Shown in pieces: positions 1 to 11,000 of a DNA stretch of 64,000 nt. The notes beneath the pieces are model-generated. The model made no database searches. It worked only from the letters and a program-made list of their open reading frames with translations, and was not told where the DNA came from. The position numbers and the translations under genes were made by a program. Source of the stretch: Uranotaenia lowii (Eukaryota; Arthropoda; Insecta; Diptera; Culicidae). How positions within the stretch are numbered: position 1 is the stretch's first letter; each line of letters opens with the position of its first letter. The stretch covers positions 184,099,802-184,163,801 of the forward strand of contig NC_073693.1 of the NCBI RefSeq assembly GCF_029784155.1, in the 5' to 3' direction.

Positions 1-294
1 GCATAATGGAACAGGTTTGTTTCATTTGATGTATTTTTGCACATGAGTTTTTATTACTATTCGTCACTATTTGTACTCTCCGTAAGATGATTTCTATGGG
101 GTTGAAATCTAAAGTTTGGTTTTTAGTTTAACCTTTAATTTTGATTCTATTTTTTTTAATTCTGACCCTTGATTAAAACTGAATTTATGATGCACCTTGA
201 TTTAAGTTTTGGGTCTATATCATTCCGAGTGAGATTATCATAAATTTATTTTAAACATCATTTGGTTGTATTCTTATTCTAACTAATTCGACAG

Positions 295-790
295 GTACAC
301 CCATCCGAAATCACTTCAGTGTGTCAATCGAGAGATTGCCAGTAGAACCTGTTGAATGCCATAAGAATCTGCCCGCTTGAGGGTAGCAGCCGTTTCATCA
401 TGGGCAGCTCATCAGAAATGTACAAAAGGTAGCTAAAAAGTTTAATGTCTTGATTATTACTTTTTGTCATTCTTTTTCAATACAATTAGCTTTTCACATT
501 TTGAATTGACATTACACAACTTATTAAAAATATTTGAATTAAATTATTTTTCCAGATACGCGACACACCCAGGTGGCTGGATCGTGCTGAGCTCAATTAG
601 TCTCTAATACTTGGTACAAACGTACGGCCCAAGTTGCCCTGAACAGCAGAAATCAGCATCCGAAAACATCCAACTTTGTGGTGGAAAACATTCTTCAACG
701 ACAATCGCCACGGATCTGAACTGACGGCCAAGCACGAACAATCATCTAATTTCAATTGTTTCTTTTATTCCCTTAAACAAAATAAATAAA
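295..790 (+). other. possible 3' end of a spliced non-coding transcript
   Basis: An AG acceptor before position 295, a GT donor after 428, an AG acceptor ending at 555 and an AATAAATAAA polyadenylation signal at 781-790 could form two terminal exons. No reading frame stays open across them (the longest run is about 27 codons), so this is non-coding, a UTR or chance. The flanks 1-294 and 791-990 are AT-rich with nothing else recognised. Confidence 0.2.
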
Positions 791-1042
791 GAATTATTTA
801 TATAAAAGACACTTATTTTAAAAGAAATTCCTTTCAACTTTACTTTAGAAGAGAAATTTTCAAAATGCATGGGCATCCCCATGCAAAAATATACATGTAT
901 GTATGTATAGATCTGGTATAGAATGGCAGAGAGTTTGATACTCTATATCACCACTACGAAGATTTTTTTTGTGTATTCTTGCTTCTTGGTATAGGGATGT
1001 TCTTTTTTATCATCATTAATTCAACTTTGATGTTTTAGCTTT

Positions 1043-4000
1043 TCAAATTTTCATTCGAGCTTTCTCTAGGAAACTAAGGATTTCTCTTAGTTTATCTTCA
1101 TCGAAATTTTGAATCATTTCGAGAAGATTGGAATAACGATTCCAATCATAATGATTTCTTATGTGATTAAATTGAATGCAGTTTAGGAGTGCGTGTTCTG
1201 TTGTAAAATTCGTGTTACATAATTCACATAGTTTTGTGTCTCGAATCCTCATTAATCCTAAGTAATAAGGAGAATAGTCGTGTCCGCTGATAAGACGGTT
1301 TAAAGTTCGAATTTGGAAATTGTTGAATTCGACGTTCCAATACCAGGGTTTAGTGGAGAAATTAGGTTGAAAACCGTAAAATTTGACTCCTTTTCCTTCA
1401 TCATGTGCCATACTTTTATACCATACATTAGTGGATTCCAGGGCTTCTAGTTTAAATCGATTATATGCATCCTCAAGTCGTAGTTTGTTTTGAAGTATTA
1501 CTGGTCCATCTAGTCCTTGTTTCGCGAGGATGTCAGCATTTTCATTTCCGTCAATGCCAACGTGAGAGGGGATCCACTGGATTTTAACCTTCTTCGTTGT
1601 TGCAAGCGTACATATATCATGAGTTATTTGGTCGAATTGTTTATTGATAATGTCCTTTTTTATTATTTTACAGGCTGCCTGCGAATCCGTGAAGATAACT
1701 GTTCCAGATCTAGCTTCATCAATTTGTTCCAAAGCAACTCTAATAGCTAAGAGTTCGGCAGTTGCGATATTTACTTCGTATGCTAAGGAGATACTAATCT
1801 TTGTGTTGGAAGACGCGTCATATATTCCAATGCCACACTTATTCATCATTTTGGAAGCGTCAGTGTACCACTGATCACAATGGCTATAATGATTATTTAT
1901 CATTTCTATGGCAAGTTTCCTCAATACTGTTGGTGAAGTTTCTTTTTTTCTCATTGTTGAACCAATCATATTGTCTTGAATTTCAACTTTCAGTTCGATT
2001 TCTGGTTTAGTTTTCGTGTAAATAGTTTGAAATTCTTGAACATATTTAATGAAAATTCTTTCCATAAATGTGTATTTTACTTCACTTTGGATATTTGTAA
2101 GGTCTAAGGAGTGTAGTTGTTGTGCTATTAAGTCATTACGATGGATATGTAAGGCTATGCGTTTTTTGGTTAGATAGATCCGTTTAAATTTTAATGGTTC
2201 TTCACCAGCTATGGCTGCAAGAGTGTTCACAGGTGTGGTTTTGGTACATCCTGTAGCAATACGTAAACATTGGCGATTTGTGATTTCTAGCATATCACAG
2301 TATTTTTTTGGCGATCCACCGTAAATAACAGTTCCGTAATTAAGAAAGTTACCGTATAAAGCTTTGTGATATAGCATCATTACTCTTGGCGTACCACCGT
2401 ATTTGATTCCGCTTATGATTTTGAGCATGTTTTGTTTGTCCAATACTTTTTGTTTTAGTGTTTTAATGTGCATACCGTATTTTAGCGTTTGGTCTAATGT
2501 TATACCCAAATATTTATAGCTTCTTACTGTTTCTAAAATTTCTCCTCCCATCGTCAAGCAGAGTTGCTTATCACTGTCTTTAAATAGCATGGCTTTTGTT
2601 TTTGAGCTATTAAGACGTAAACCCAACTCAGTAGCTGTGGCCATAAAGTTGTCTATTTCGGATTGCATTTTTCTTACAGCTGATTCTAGTGACTTTGCTT
2701 TGACGATTTTCAGAAAATCATCGGCAAACTGTAAAGTTGTTACATCAGGGTCGAGATTTGTGTTGTGTAAAGAGGCTGTGTAGATATTAAAAAGAACAGG
2801 TGACATTACATCTCCTTGTGGAACTCCTGTACAAATCGTTTGACTGACAATTCCTTGTTGGGTAAAGACCAAAGTTTTCCGATTATTAAGAAAGTTATGT
2901 ACCCATGTACATGTATCTTTGTTAAAACCATTTGTTAGCATTAAACTGTATAACTTTTCAACGACAACGGTATTAAACGCATTGGAGAAATCGAAGAAAA
3001 CTCCAATCGTTGTATAGTTTGCTCTGCGTGCTGCTTTGATTAGATTTGTTGCAAAAGTTATACAATGTTCTGTAGACATTCCCTTGCGAAAACCGAACGA
3101 TAGATTTGGTATGATATTGTTTCTTTCACACGTTTGTTGTATATCTTCAAGAATTGCTGCATTCAGAATTTTTACTACCGTTGGCAAAAGCGCGATTGGT
3201 CGACTTGAATCAACTTCATTCGGTGGTTTGTTTGTTTTCAAAATCGGAACTATCTTAATTTCCTTTAGATGATTGTCTAATGTGCCTTTGTGCCACATTT
3301 CGTTTAATAACTCTATAATTTTTGTAGCTGATTGTAAATCTAAATCTTTTAATGTACCGTAGTTTAGGTAGTCAGTACCTGGTGATGATGTTGGGGATTT
3401 ATTTTTAAGGAATTTTTTCCATTGTTGGAAGGTAAGTATTGTTGTTCTTGTGTTATTATCAGGTGGAAGAGGTTCTTTGAAATTTGATGGACCAAAATTG
3501 TTGGTAAGGAATTTTAAAGCCATCTCTTTGTTGTGATTGATAGGGTTGTTTTTAGGGTTTGTAACGGGGAGGAATTTTAATCTTCTGACAAGTTTCCAGT
3601 TTTCTTGTGAATTTCTTGGATCTATAGATCCAGAAAGCTCTATCATTTTTTCTTTAATATGCTTTATTTTAGATTTAAGAAATATTGCTGAAGATTTTTT
3701 CCATTTGATTAAGTTTTCACTACTGCTGCATCTGTTGTATTCTCGTAGAGAATTTTGTTTTTGTTCATAGAGATCAGACAACTCTGAGCTCCAGTAGTAT
3801 TTTGGTGTGTAATTATTTATTTTTTTGTGTTTTTTAGTTATGTCCTGTGAAAGTTTGGAGAGGTCTTTCAGGTCATTGAATTCCCAATGTTTAATAAGTG
3901 CCATTTCATCTGATATTTTTCGCTTGTCGTAGTAATATTTTTGTTTACGCCTGATACTCATATCGAGGCAAGTTTCGATAATGAGATGACCACTTCCGCC

Positions 4001-4522
4001 GAAATTTTTCTCCAACACTTTCCATTCGGCCATATCGAACATGTTTGTAGAGCATAATGTCAAATCAATTGCACTAGAATTTTGGTTACTAACTGGAGGA
4101 AGAAAAGTAGTAGATCCGGTGTTTAGTAACATCAAATTTGAACCGATGATGGCATCATGTACTACGTTTCCCTTGCTGTTTGTGTCTTGACATCCCCATG
4201 ACACATTGTGACTGTTGAAGTCGCCTCCTATTAATACTTTTCCGAATCTAGCTATTTCATTGAAAAGTGTTGTGATTGCTGTTTCTAAGTTAGAAATTGT
4301 TATTCTTGGGTTAACATATACAACAACTAAAGCTAGGTCTAGCGTCGAAATTGATAGTCCAAGTGTTTCAAAGTTGTCTGATGTTGACAGCTGAATGTGG
4401 TCAAACTGGAATTCTTCCTTTAGGAAAATTCCCACGCCCCCAAAGCCATCGGCACGAGGAGCAAGAAGACGATGGTAACCCTGTATGTTCCATCGTTCTG
4501 TTAAAAGTTGATCTGGTTTCAC
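1043..4522 (-). CDS. LINE ORF2: APE-like endonuclease, reverse transcriptase, RNase H
   Basis: This ORF encodes the enzyme that nicks the target and copies the element RNA by target-primed reverse transcription in the nucleus. The endonuclease domain covers about the first 190 residues, with the GGDFNSHN motif near residue 98 and SGHLIIE near 176. The RT follows, with DFSNAFN near 517, GVPQGDVMSP near 575 and the catalytic FADD near 600. RNase H follows, with YTDASK near 887 and a histidine/NAD motif (SHVGIDGNENAD) near 995. A C-terminal CxxC...H...C cluster follows. The listed start is a GTG. The same frame continues upstream to about 4667 through SEIW, the expected N-terminal endonuclease glutamate motif, without an ATG and overlapping the end of ORF1. 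The true start is therefore upstream and probably reached by reinitiation or frameshifting. There is no internal stop. Confidence 0.9.
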   Translation of the reverse strand: MKPDQLLTERWNIQGYHRLLAPRADGFGGVGIFLKEEFQFDHIQLSTSDNFETLGLSISTLDLALVVVYVNPRITISNLETAITTLFNEIARFGKVLIGGDFNSHNVSWGCQDTNSKGNVVHDAIIGSNLMLLNTGSTTFLPPVSNQNSSAIDLTLCSTNMFDMAEWKVLEKNFGGSGHLIIETCLDMSIRRKQKYYYDKRKISDEMALIKHWEFNDLKDLSKLSQDITKKHKKINNYTPKYYWSSELSDLYEQKQNSLREYNRCSSSENLIKWKKSSAIFLKSKIKHIKEKMIELSGSIDPRNSQENWKLVRRLKFLPVTNPKNNPINHNKEMALKFLTNNFGPSNFKEPLPPDNNTRTTILTFQQWKKFLKNKSPTSSPGTDYLNYGTLKDLDLQSATKIIELLNEMWHKGTLDNHLKEIKIVPILKTNKPPNEVDSSRPIALLPTVVKILNAAILEDIQQTCERNNIIPNLSFGFRKGMSTEHCITFATNLIKAARRANYTTIGVFFDFSNAFNTVVVEKLYSLMLTNGFNKDTCTWVHNFLNNRKTLVFTQQGIVSQTICTGVPQGDVMSPVLFNIYTASLHNTNLDPDVTTLQFADDFLKIVKAKSLESAVRKMQSEIDNFMATATELGLRLNSSKTKAMLFKDSDKQLCLTMGGEILETVRSYKYLGITLDQTLKYGMHIKTLKQKVLDKQNMLKIISGIKYGGTPRVMMLYHKALYGNFLNYGTVIYGGSPKKYCDMLEITNRQCLRIATGCTKTTPVNTLAAIAGEEPLKFKRIYLTKKRIALHIHRNDLIAQQLHSLDLTNIQSEVKYTFMERIFIKYVQEFQTIYTKTKPEIELKVEIQDNMIGSTMRKKETSPTVLRKLAIEMINNHYSHCDQWYTDASKMMNKCGIGIYDASSNTKISISLAYEVNIATAELLAIRVALEQIDEARSGTVIFTDSQAACKIIKKDIINKQFDQITHDICTLATTKKVKIQWIPSHVGIDGNENADILAKQGLDGPVILQNKLRLEDAYNRFKLEALESTNVWYKSMAHDEGKGVKFYGFQPNFSTKPWYWNVEFNNFQIRTLNRLISGHDYSPYYLGLMRIRDTKLCELCNTNFTTEHALLNCIQFNHIRNHYDWNRYSNLLEMIQNFDEDKLREILSFLEKARMKI

Positions 4523-4643
4523 CCATATTTCAGAAAGTAGTGCTGCGTCGTAGTTTTGGGTGTAAAGTTCATGTGTTAATTCATTTTTATTCCTGTATAG
4601 ACTTTGTATATTTGCTTGTAATGTTCTGAAATCGCCGGTAAAG

Positions 4644-6077
4644 TTATTTGTCTCCCGGAGATCCCACCATTTTATTTAGCTCACCCATGATACAAGCCGA
4701 TATATCTCCTCCTGTTTTTCCGTGCGATTTTGTGATAGCTTCTAATTTTATGTTTATTGATGATATTATTTGTTTCCATTCTTCAAATGATTGTTTTTTA
4801 ACAGATTCCTCTATTTCTTTTTTAAATCTTTCTAACTCTCCTGCCCTATAATTATTGAACAACCCTATACCTCTTGGCTCTTCTTTTTCTTCTTCCATCT
4901 TCCTCTTCTTTGTAAATTCCTTCTGGTTTAGTCCCAAAATACTGGCTACCCCAGGTACAATTTCTACATCTACATGTGATTGGTTTGGTGTTCTGTTTTC
5001 TTTTCTTGTTCTATTTCTCTTGTCATCATAACTCCACTCCTTGCGTTTTTGTTGTAAGTGCTGAGGAAAGTTTTGGCCATTTGATGCTACTTTAGAGTAT
5101 GCTTCTGCTGGAGTTGGATAATCTTCTGTCGTTCTTAAAACATCAAAAAAGTTTTCAGTTGGGATTTCAAAATATTGTTTCGCCTCTTGATATGTTAAAC
5201 ATTTCTTTGCCATTATCGCTTGAATGTCATTCTCTTTTTTCCATCGTGGACATTCTTTGTCAGTAGTCTTATGATTAGCATTAAAACAGTACATACACTT
5301 TAAAATATTACATAGATTTTCTTGCGAGTGTTCTGTAGCACAATTCATACATTTTTCTTTTTTGTCTTTACAGTTTTTGGACAAGTGGTTATAACGTAAA
5401 CATTTAAAACAAATAATCGGTTTTCTTATGTAAGGCTGTACCCTATGTATCACAGAATAAATGCTGACGTCAGTCGGTAAAGTATTGCTTCGAAACACTA
5501 CACCCATTTTATAAGTAGGTTCCTTTTTCTTGTCTTTCATTCGATGCATTCTAAATACGGAATCTATTTCAACCTTAGCCTTTATAAAATTTTTGACTTC
5601 TTCTTCTTGTAATTCCAGTGGGATTCCGGAAATTACTCCTGTCACCGTTACAAATTGCTTAGGAATGTACGATTTGTATCCTTGCAGATTTAAGTTTTGG
5701 CAGTTAGCTAGTCTGTTTGCGTCTTTGATGTTTCCTACATATACAGTTACCTTGTTCTTCGCAGTCTTCCGGATGTCGTCGATGGATTTATCGAACCCGT
5801 TTTGGTGAAGTAAAATACCTACTTGCAGTCTGTTCATTACTTTCCTCCTTTCTGTATCCGTGTTTTCCACTATTACCCGATATGGTCGACAGTCTCCATT
5901 TTGGTAATTATAATTTTTGTATATTTTTTCGGTTGTCTTTCCAGGTCCTCCTTTGGTTGTTGTCGCTAATTCCATGTTTTCATCCTCCATCCTGTCCGAT
6001 GATTCAGCATTTTCCAATGGTTGCGTCAGGTTATGTATTGATGCTGCTCCATCAGGAGCAGCATCCTTGCCACTCAT
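4644..6077 (-). CDS. LINE ORF1: zinc-knuckle nucleocapsid-like protein
   Basis: The 477-residue protein starts with a normal ATG. It has an acidic N-terminus, a central RNA-binding-like region and three consecutive CCHC-type zinc knuckles near residues 220-275 (CFKCLRYNH..C, CMNCATEH..C, CMYCFNANH..C). The C-terminus is lysine/glutamate rich and probably coiled coil. ORF1 proteins of I-type LINEs coat the element RNA and chaperone nucleic acid during integration. Its stop codon at 4644 lies inside the open frame of ORF2, which is shifted by one base. A nuclear or cytoplasmic ribonucleoprotein role is inferred from the family. Confidence 0.85.
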   Translation of the reverse strand: MSGKDAAPDGAASIHNLTQPLENAESSDRMEDENMELATTTKGGPGKTTEKIYKNYNYQNGDCRPYRVIVENTDTERRKVMNRLQVGILLHQNGFDKSIDDIRKTAKNKVTVYVGNIKDANRLANCQNLNLQGYKSYIPKQFVTVTGVISGIPLELQEEEVKNFIKAKVEIDSVFRMHRMKDKKKEPTYKMGVVFRSNTLPTDVSIYSVIHRVQPYIRKPIICFKCLRYNHLSKNCKDKKEKCMNCATEHSQENLCNILKCMYCFNANHKTTDKECPRWKKENDIQAIMAKKCLTYQEAKQYFEIPTENFFDVLRTTEDYPTPAEAYSKVASNGQNFPQHLQQKRKEWSYDDKRNRTRKENRTPNQSHVDVEIVPGVASILGLNQKEFTKKRKMEEEKEEPRGIGLFNNYRAGELERFKKEIEESVKKQSFEEWKQIISSINIKLEAITKSHGKTGGDISACIMGELNKMVGSPGDK

Positions 6078-6423
6078 TTTAGTACGGTCACCAGATATAT
6101 CACTTGTGAGTTTATCACAGATTGAATATCACAGTTTTCCTTAATGACTATTGACACGACAACAATTTAAAATCTTAAAATTTAGTAAAATCTCCGCGTT
6201 AAAAAAAAAAAGAACATCCACACTCTATCAATGTAAACATTGGAATCCCAAAAATATACAGAATTGACTAACTGGCAGAAAGCTCAAAATGTATAAAAGC
6301 TTTTTGCTCACGCTCTGCATAAAGCGCCCAAACATAAAAGTAAGTGGAGACACTTTTCTTGAAACTGTATGGATTTATATACAGAATAGAGTAACTTTGT
6401 TTACCGTGTACAATTGTTACTTA

Positions 6424-6584
6424 CGGCGTGTTCGTAAACTGATTTGTTTGGGTGATGCATCGATTTGTTTGGTAGATGTCAAATCACCTCCCAATGCTTT
6501 TGCATACAGTTTGTTTAATTTACGAACGCCAACATCGATAGAAAAAATCACTTCGATAGAAAAAATAAATTTACGAACACGCCG
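6424..6584. mobile_element. MITE 1, TTA target site
   Basis: This 161-bp element has 15-bp perfect terminal inverted repeats: CGGCGTGTTCGTAAA at the left, with its reverse complement at 6570-6584. It is flanked by TTA at 6421-6423 and 6585-6587. A 3-bp TWA duplication is typical of PIF/Harbinger transposons. There is no coding capacity. The right TTA is shared with the next element. Confidence 0.7.
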
Positions 6585-6587
6585 TTA

Positions 6588-6853
6588 TACCGTATTTGTT
6601 TTCTCCCCTCGATCAGTGCTCCACCGTACCCGACAAAAACAAACACAAATCGTCGCCAGTGTATTGCTACCTCACTCACTCACACGCTCTCTCGTAACAC
6701 TGGCAAAATTATCGGTGGGCCACCGTCCGTAAGCAGAACTCCGACAGGTCAAAACCAGTGCAACACCGTCCGAATAAACAAACAGTTTGACAGCACCTAT
6801 AGTGGTGCACCAGTGCAACACTAGTGCAACACTCGGCATATACAAATACGGTA
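6588..6853. mobile_element. MITE 2, TTA target site, abutting MITE 1
   Basis: This 266-bp element has 12-bp perfect terminal inverted repeats (TACCGTATTTGT at 6588-6599, reverse complement at 6842-6853). It is flanked by TTA at 6585-6587 and 6854-6856. The terminal sequence differs from MITE 1, so this is a second family. One of the two inserted into the target duplication of the other. Confidence 0.65.
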
Positions 6854-6856
6854 TTA

Positions 6857-8027
6857 AGTTCGCACGAATGTCGCAGTAATGAGTGCGTAGTCCAATTTAG
6901 TGCGCTGCGATTACTTCATTTAATTCTTTGCAAATGTAAAGCCCTCGAATTAAAAGGATAAATTTGAATTCGGCTGCTGAACTTAGTTTTAAGTATTTAT
7001 GCCTATCAGAACCAAGGTTTGCGATTGCCCAGTCGAACTTAAAGCTCATCTTAAAGTTGAGGGCTGCCACCAGAAGTGTCAAATGTTTGTCAAAAATCAA
7101 GACAACGCGATGAAAAAATCAGGATTTTTTGAACACCAATTGATTTTCTTAAATTCTTTTTTCTAGGATTTTAACGCTTTCGCGTTTACTATCCACTATT
7201 CCTCAGTGTCAAGTGGCATTCGTTGTAGTCGTCATTTGACGGTTTCTTTATATCAGTTTTGCAAGTTTTGTTTGTCGGATAAAATTTTAAATCTTTTTCT
7301 CTTCGTTGGGGCAATTAGAGAGGGCCTGCCGAAGGTTAGGTCTAAACAATTGATGGAAATAATTTGCTACTCTGCTCAAGTTGCATAAATAAAGAATTAG
7401 AAAAAAAGGCGAAATACAAGTACAGAAGACGCCTCATATTTGCAACTGAAGAGAGTAGAACCTTAGCCGACATGCAGCTTATATTGAAAAACATCATTAA
7501 AATATCTTCTGAACGAAACATTTTCATCATTTAAGTATTTTATTATATATTAGTCAGATGTTTTGATAGTTCACTAAGAATTCAGCAATAATTAAGATAT
7601 TTATTGAAAACCAGGGCAAATCAGGGCATCCTCAAGACCATTTTCAAAAAATTAGGAAAGTAGTTCAAGTATTTTAGAAAAATCAGGGCGGTCTCTCAAA
7701 AATCAGGACACCTGGCACCTCTGGCCACCCCTGAATGCTGTTTTGAACCAAAACAACTTAATTTTGAGTTTAAAAAAGGAGCGTGAGTGTTATTCTGTGT
7801 AATTTTCATAAGTTTTTTTATGTTGTTCAATTATTCGTGTGAAAATAGATTTTGGGCTGCGTGTTCGCGGATTTGTGTGCATCGAAATGCACAAGCATGC
7901 ATAATTGTAAGGGATGTTGTTTTGAGCGGTGTGTGGAGAGACAAAAAGCGTTTGCAAAATATCGGAACTATTGAAATATTTGAAATGCACTAGACTTCAA
8001 ACTGTTAAAGTTATATTGGAACTAAAA
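6857..8027. other. intergenic stretch upstream of ALG9
   Basis: I recognise no gene here. At 7605-7735 there are several copies of short phrases such as AAATCAGGGC and AAAATCAGGACACCTGG, suggesting an old repeat. The last 100-200 bases must contain the ALG9 promoter and 5' UTR, but no clear TATA box or initiator stands out. Confidence 0.4.
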
Positions 8028-11000
8028 ATGAACGCCAAAGTGTTATTTTCAGCTGAAGTAGCCTTTATATTTTTTATAATTGCTAGAGTTTTATCCGCTT
8101 TATTTCTACATATAACGGACTGCGATGAAACTTACAACTATTGGGAACCACTTCATTATCTGGTGTATGGCAAAGGTATTTCTTACATATTCTATTAAGA
8201 TATTATTTGATGAATAATTTTTATATAATTGACAGGATTTCAAACATGGGAATACAGCCCAGCGTATGCCCTGCGTTCTTATTTGTATCTTCTTATACAT
8301 GCCATACCGGCTGCAATTTGTAAGGAACTAAATCTGAGTAAGATATGGGCATTCTACAATACCCGAATCGTGTTGGCAGTTGCATGTGCCGTGTTGGAAG
8401 TCCAAATGTACAAGTGAGTTTAACGTGATTGTATAAACACCAAACAGTTTATAGGACAATGGATCGATTGTAAATCCAACAATTTTTTACTTTATTCCTT
8501 ATGTTCCGGCTCTGAGCCTTGTTTTATACTGTGGGAAACTATAGGAGAACAAGATATTAAAAAGTAGATATTCCACTACACTTTTAATGAGGATTTCTCA
8601 AAGTTTTGATTTACGTAAAGAAATATTGATTCATGTTCTCGTTCATTTTTTTTTTCTTAGATCCATCCGACGAATATTTGGGATTTCAACAGCTACCACT
8701 TGGTTAGTCTTTCAACTTTTTTCTCCTGGAATGTTTATTTCAAGTACTGCGTTGCTCCCCAGGTAAGGCTAGTGATAATAATGTGTTCTTATATGTATTA
8801 TCGGTTATACACAGTTTACTGGAATTCCATTTACCGGACTGCTATTTACCGGAAATTCATAAACCGGAATGACCCGTTTACCGAACTGCTATTTACCGGA
8901 ATGTATCATTTAACGTACTTGCATCGGGATGAATCATTTATCGGACTGACGTTAACCGGAATGCACTATTAACCGGAATATCATTTACCAGAATAAGTAT
9001 TTTGAAGTACACAATTCGTAAGAGTAAAAGGCCTTTAATAATCCAGGTAGTTGTAAAAAATAAAATAGAAGTACAAATCTATGATTGTATCCCGTTTACC
9101 AGAAAACTCTTGCCCAGAATGATTGACCGCTTGCTTAACCGTTGAAATTATTTTGTTTCAATGTATTGTTAAAATGCCGCTTGATTTAGATTTTGTATAA
9201 ATTTATGCCTCGTCTCGTCACCACATGAAAAGGTACAGACAGTTCTCACCAAAAATCGTCTCCCGAAAGCGACGTTTCTCTCCCAAGGTGACAACGAGAA
9301 TAGAGTAAGAACTCACAAAGTTCATCCGAAGTGACGATTGGCGATCCTCACCTAAACACGATTTGCATAGTGTATGGCACTGCTTGAATGAGCGCCCAAA
9401 CGGTGTGTAGTCTGTGGCCCGCTTAAAATCGGTCGGGATCAAAATAATTTGTACATACCATCCGCCAGCCGGGGTAGAGATGGTTTTATTTTGTTGTTGT
9501 TTGTATCGCCAGCAATCGTTTGTGTTCGCGTGAAAAATGTTTGTGTGTGGGTGAGCATGGATCAAACAATCGTCGTGGAATCATCGAATTTGTACAGACC
9601 ATTTGTGTAGTCTATGGCCCGCTTAAAGCGCACGCTGGGATATGTTAAACCATTTGTTCGCGACGAACGCACCCAGCAGCAACCCAGTAAACATGAATCG
9701 ACAGAGAGGTAACTCAAATCGACAGAGGGATCGTATCGATCTCTCTGGCGATTTTGCATTATCAAATCGGCAGAAAGGAACACACCATACGCGTGCCTTG
9801 CGTGAGTGCCACGAAATAATCTAAGACACGCCCTCCAGAGAAACACACGAACACAATCCCAATCGTATGTTTCCCTTCGAGACGCGTGTTTGCCTGCCTG
9901 AGAAGTCGACTGCTACGATTGAAAGCACGCATATAAAAAAAGACGGGGAAGAAGTGCGAGCACACCGTACGAGTGAACGATTGAATCTGATTTCGCATGT
10001 ACGCATTCGTATTCGTTGCCTCTAGGTATCTCGGCAGGACAAACCGAATGAGAATATTTGCGTTCTCAGAGTGTCGCCGAAATTAACCGTTTTATTCTAA
10101 GGCTGATGTCATGCTGAAGCTACAAGCAACGCAACGCGTTCACACGACAAACCAGCTCTCATTTGATCTCCATGGAAAAGGCGCAGACCTGTCGTACTGA
10201 GCGCTTTGTAAAGCGCGACAAATCCATATGGAGATCAAATGAGAGCTGGTTTGTCGTGTGAACGCGTTGCTTGTAGCTTCAGCATGACATCAGCCTAAGT
10301 TCGGTGACTCAACTCTCAATTTTTTGCATGCTCCGTCGATTTTTGAGAGGACGCGCTTACTGGGTAGGCGTTTCCATCTGGCGCAAGCACGAGATTCTGT
10401 GCTTGTGTGACAGCCTATTTAAGGGCGCATTCTAAATGCGCCTTGAGTTAGTTTTAGGAAAGAATGTCTCCGTGTTAAACTCCCATGACAAAGAAAAAAA
10501 AAGCACCTTGAGTTAGTTCCGTTTTGTAAGCAATGCAATTAAGTTGTGAAGAAAAAATAAACGTGACAAGAGACAAAGAAGAAAAATTTATTGGTGTTCC
10601 TGCCTTTCTCGTCTTGAAGTTTGATTCTCTGCTCTGTTCCACTGCTTAGATATCCGATAGTGATTGGTGGCGCAAACCCGGTTTTTGTCAGAACCAAATC
10701 AAGAGTTTAGTCTTCCCGCGTCCAGACCAATACTATCGATCCAGTGTGCCGTGTCTACTGAAGAGAAGGCTCTCTTCTGAAACGTGTATCCTTGTGCGCT
10801 GTTCGCACATCGCTTGCCAGTCCGGAAACAAGCAGTCCACTAGCAGATCCATCCCGTGTGAGTCACACGTTAAAAAACACCATTAATGCCTGAAAAATAA
10901 CCATAATCGAAGTTTTCCTGGGTTAACTCGTTTTATGAGTTTTCAGCGTAAACTCATAAAATGAGATTTCAAGGAGAACTTGCATTCTGGTTATTTTTCA

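Larger units (their letters stand above)
1000..6215 (-). mobile_element. non-LTR retrotransposon (LINE), I-like, with ORF1 and ORF2
   Basis: Two ORFs lie in the order ORF1 then ORF2 on the minus strand: a zinc-knuckle nucleocapsid-like protein followed by an endonuclease / reverse transcriptase / RNase H protein. An RNase H domain behind the RT plus three CCHC-like knuckles in ORF1 fits the I clade rather than Jockey, which lacks RNase H. Both ORFs are uninterrupted, so the copy is young or recently active. I could not fix the exact ends or find a target-site duplication. A 14-base sequence GGATGTTCTTTTTT at 995-1008 recurs inverted at 6206-6219, close to both ends. Confidence 0.85.

Noticed and set aside
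295..428. Coding exon of an unknown gene
   Set aside because: All three frames contain stops within the putative exon or shortly after; at best it is non-coding.
9218..10006. Cluster of overlapping minus-strand ORFs of 60-115 codons
   Set aside because: No domain, no splice-consistent joining and no codon bias apparent; they overlap in different frames and include decayed repeats.
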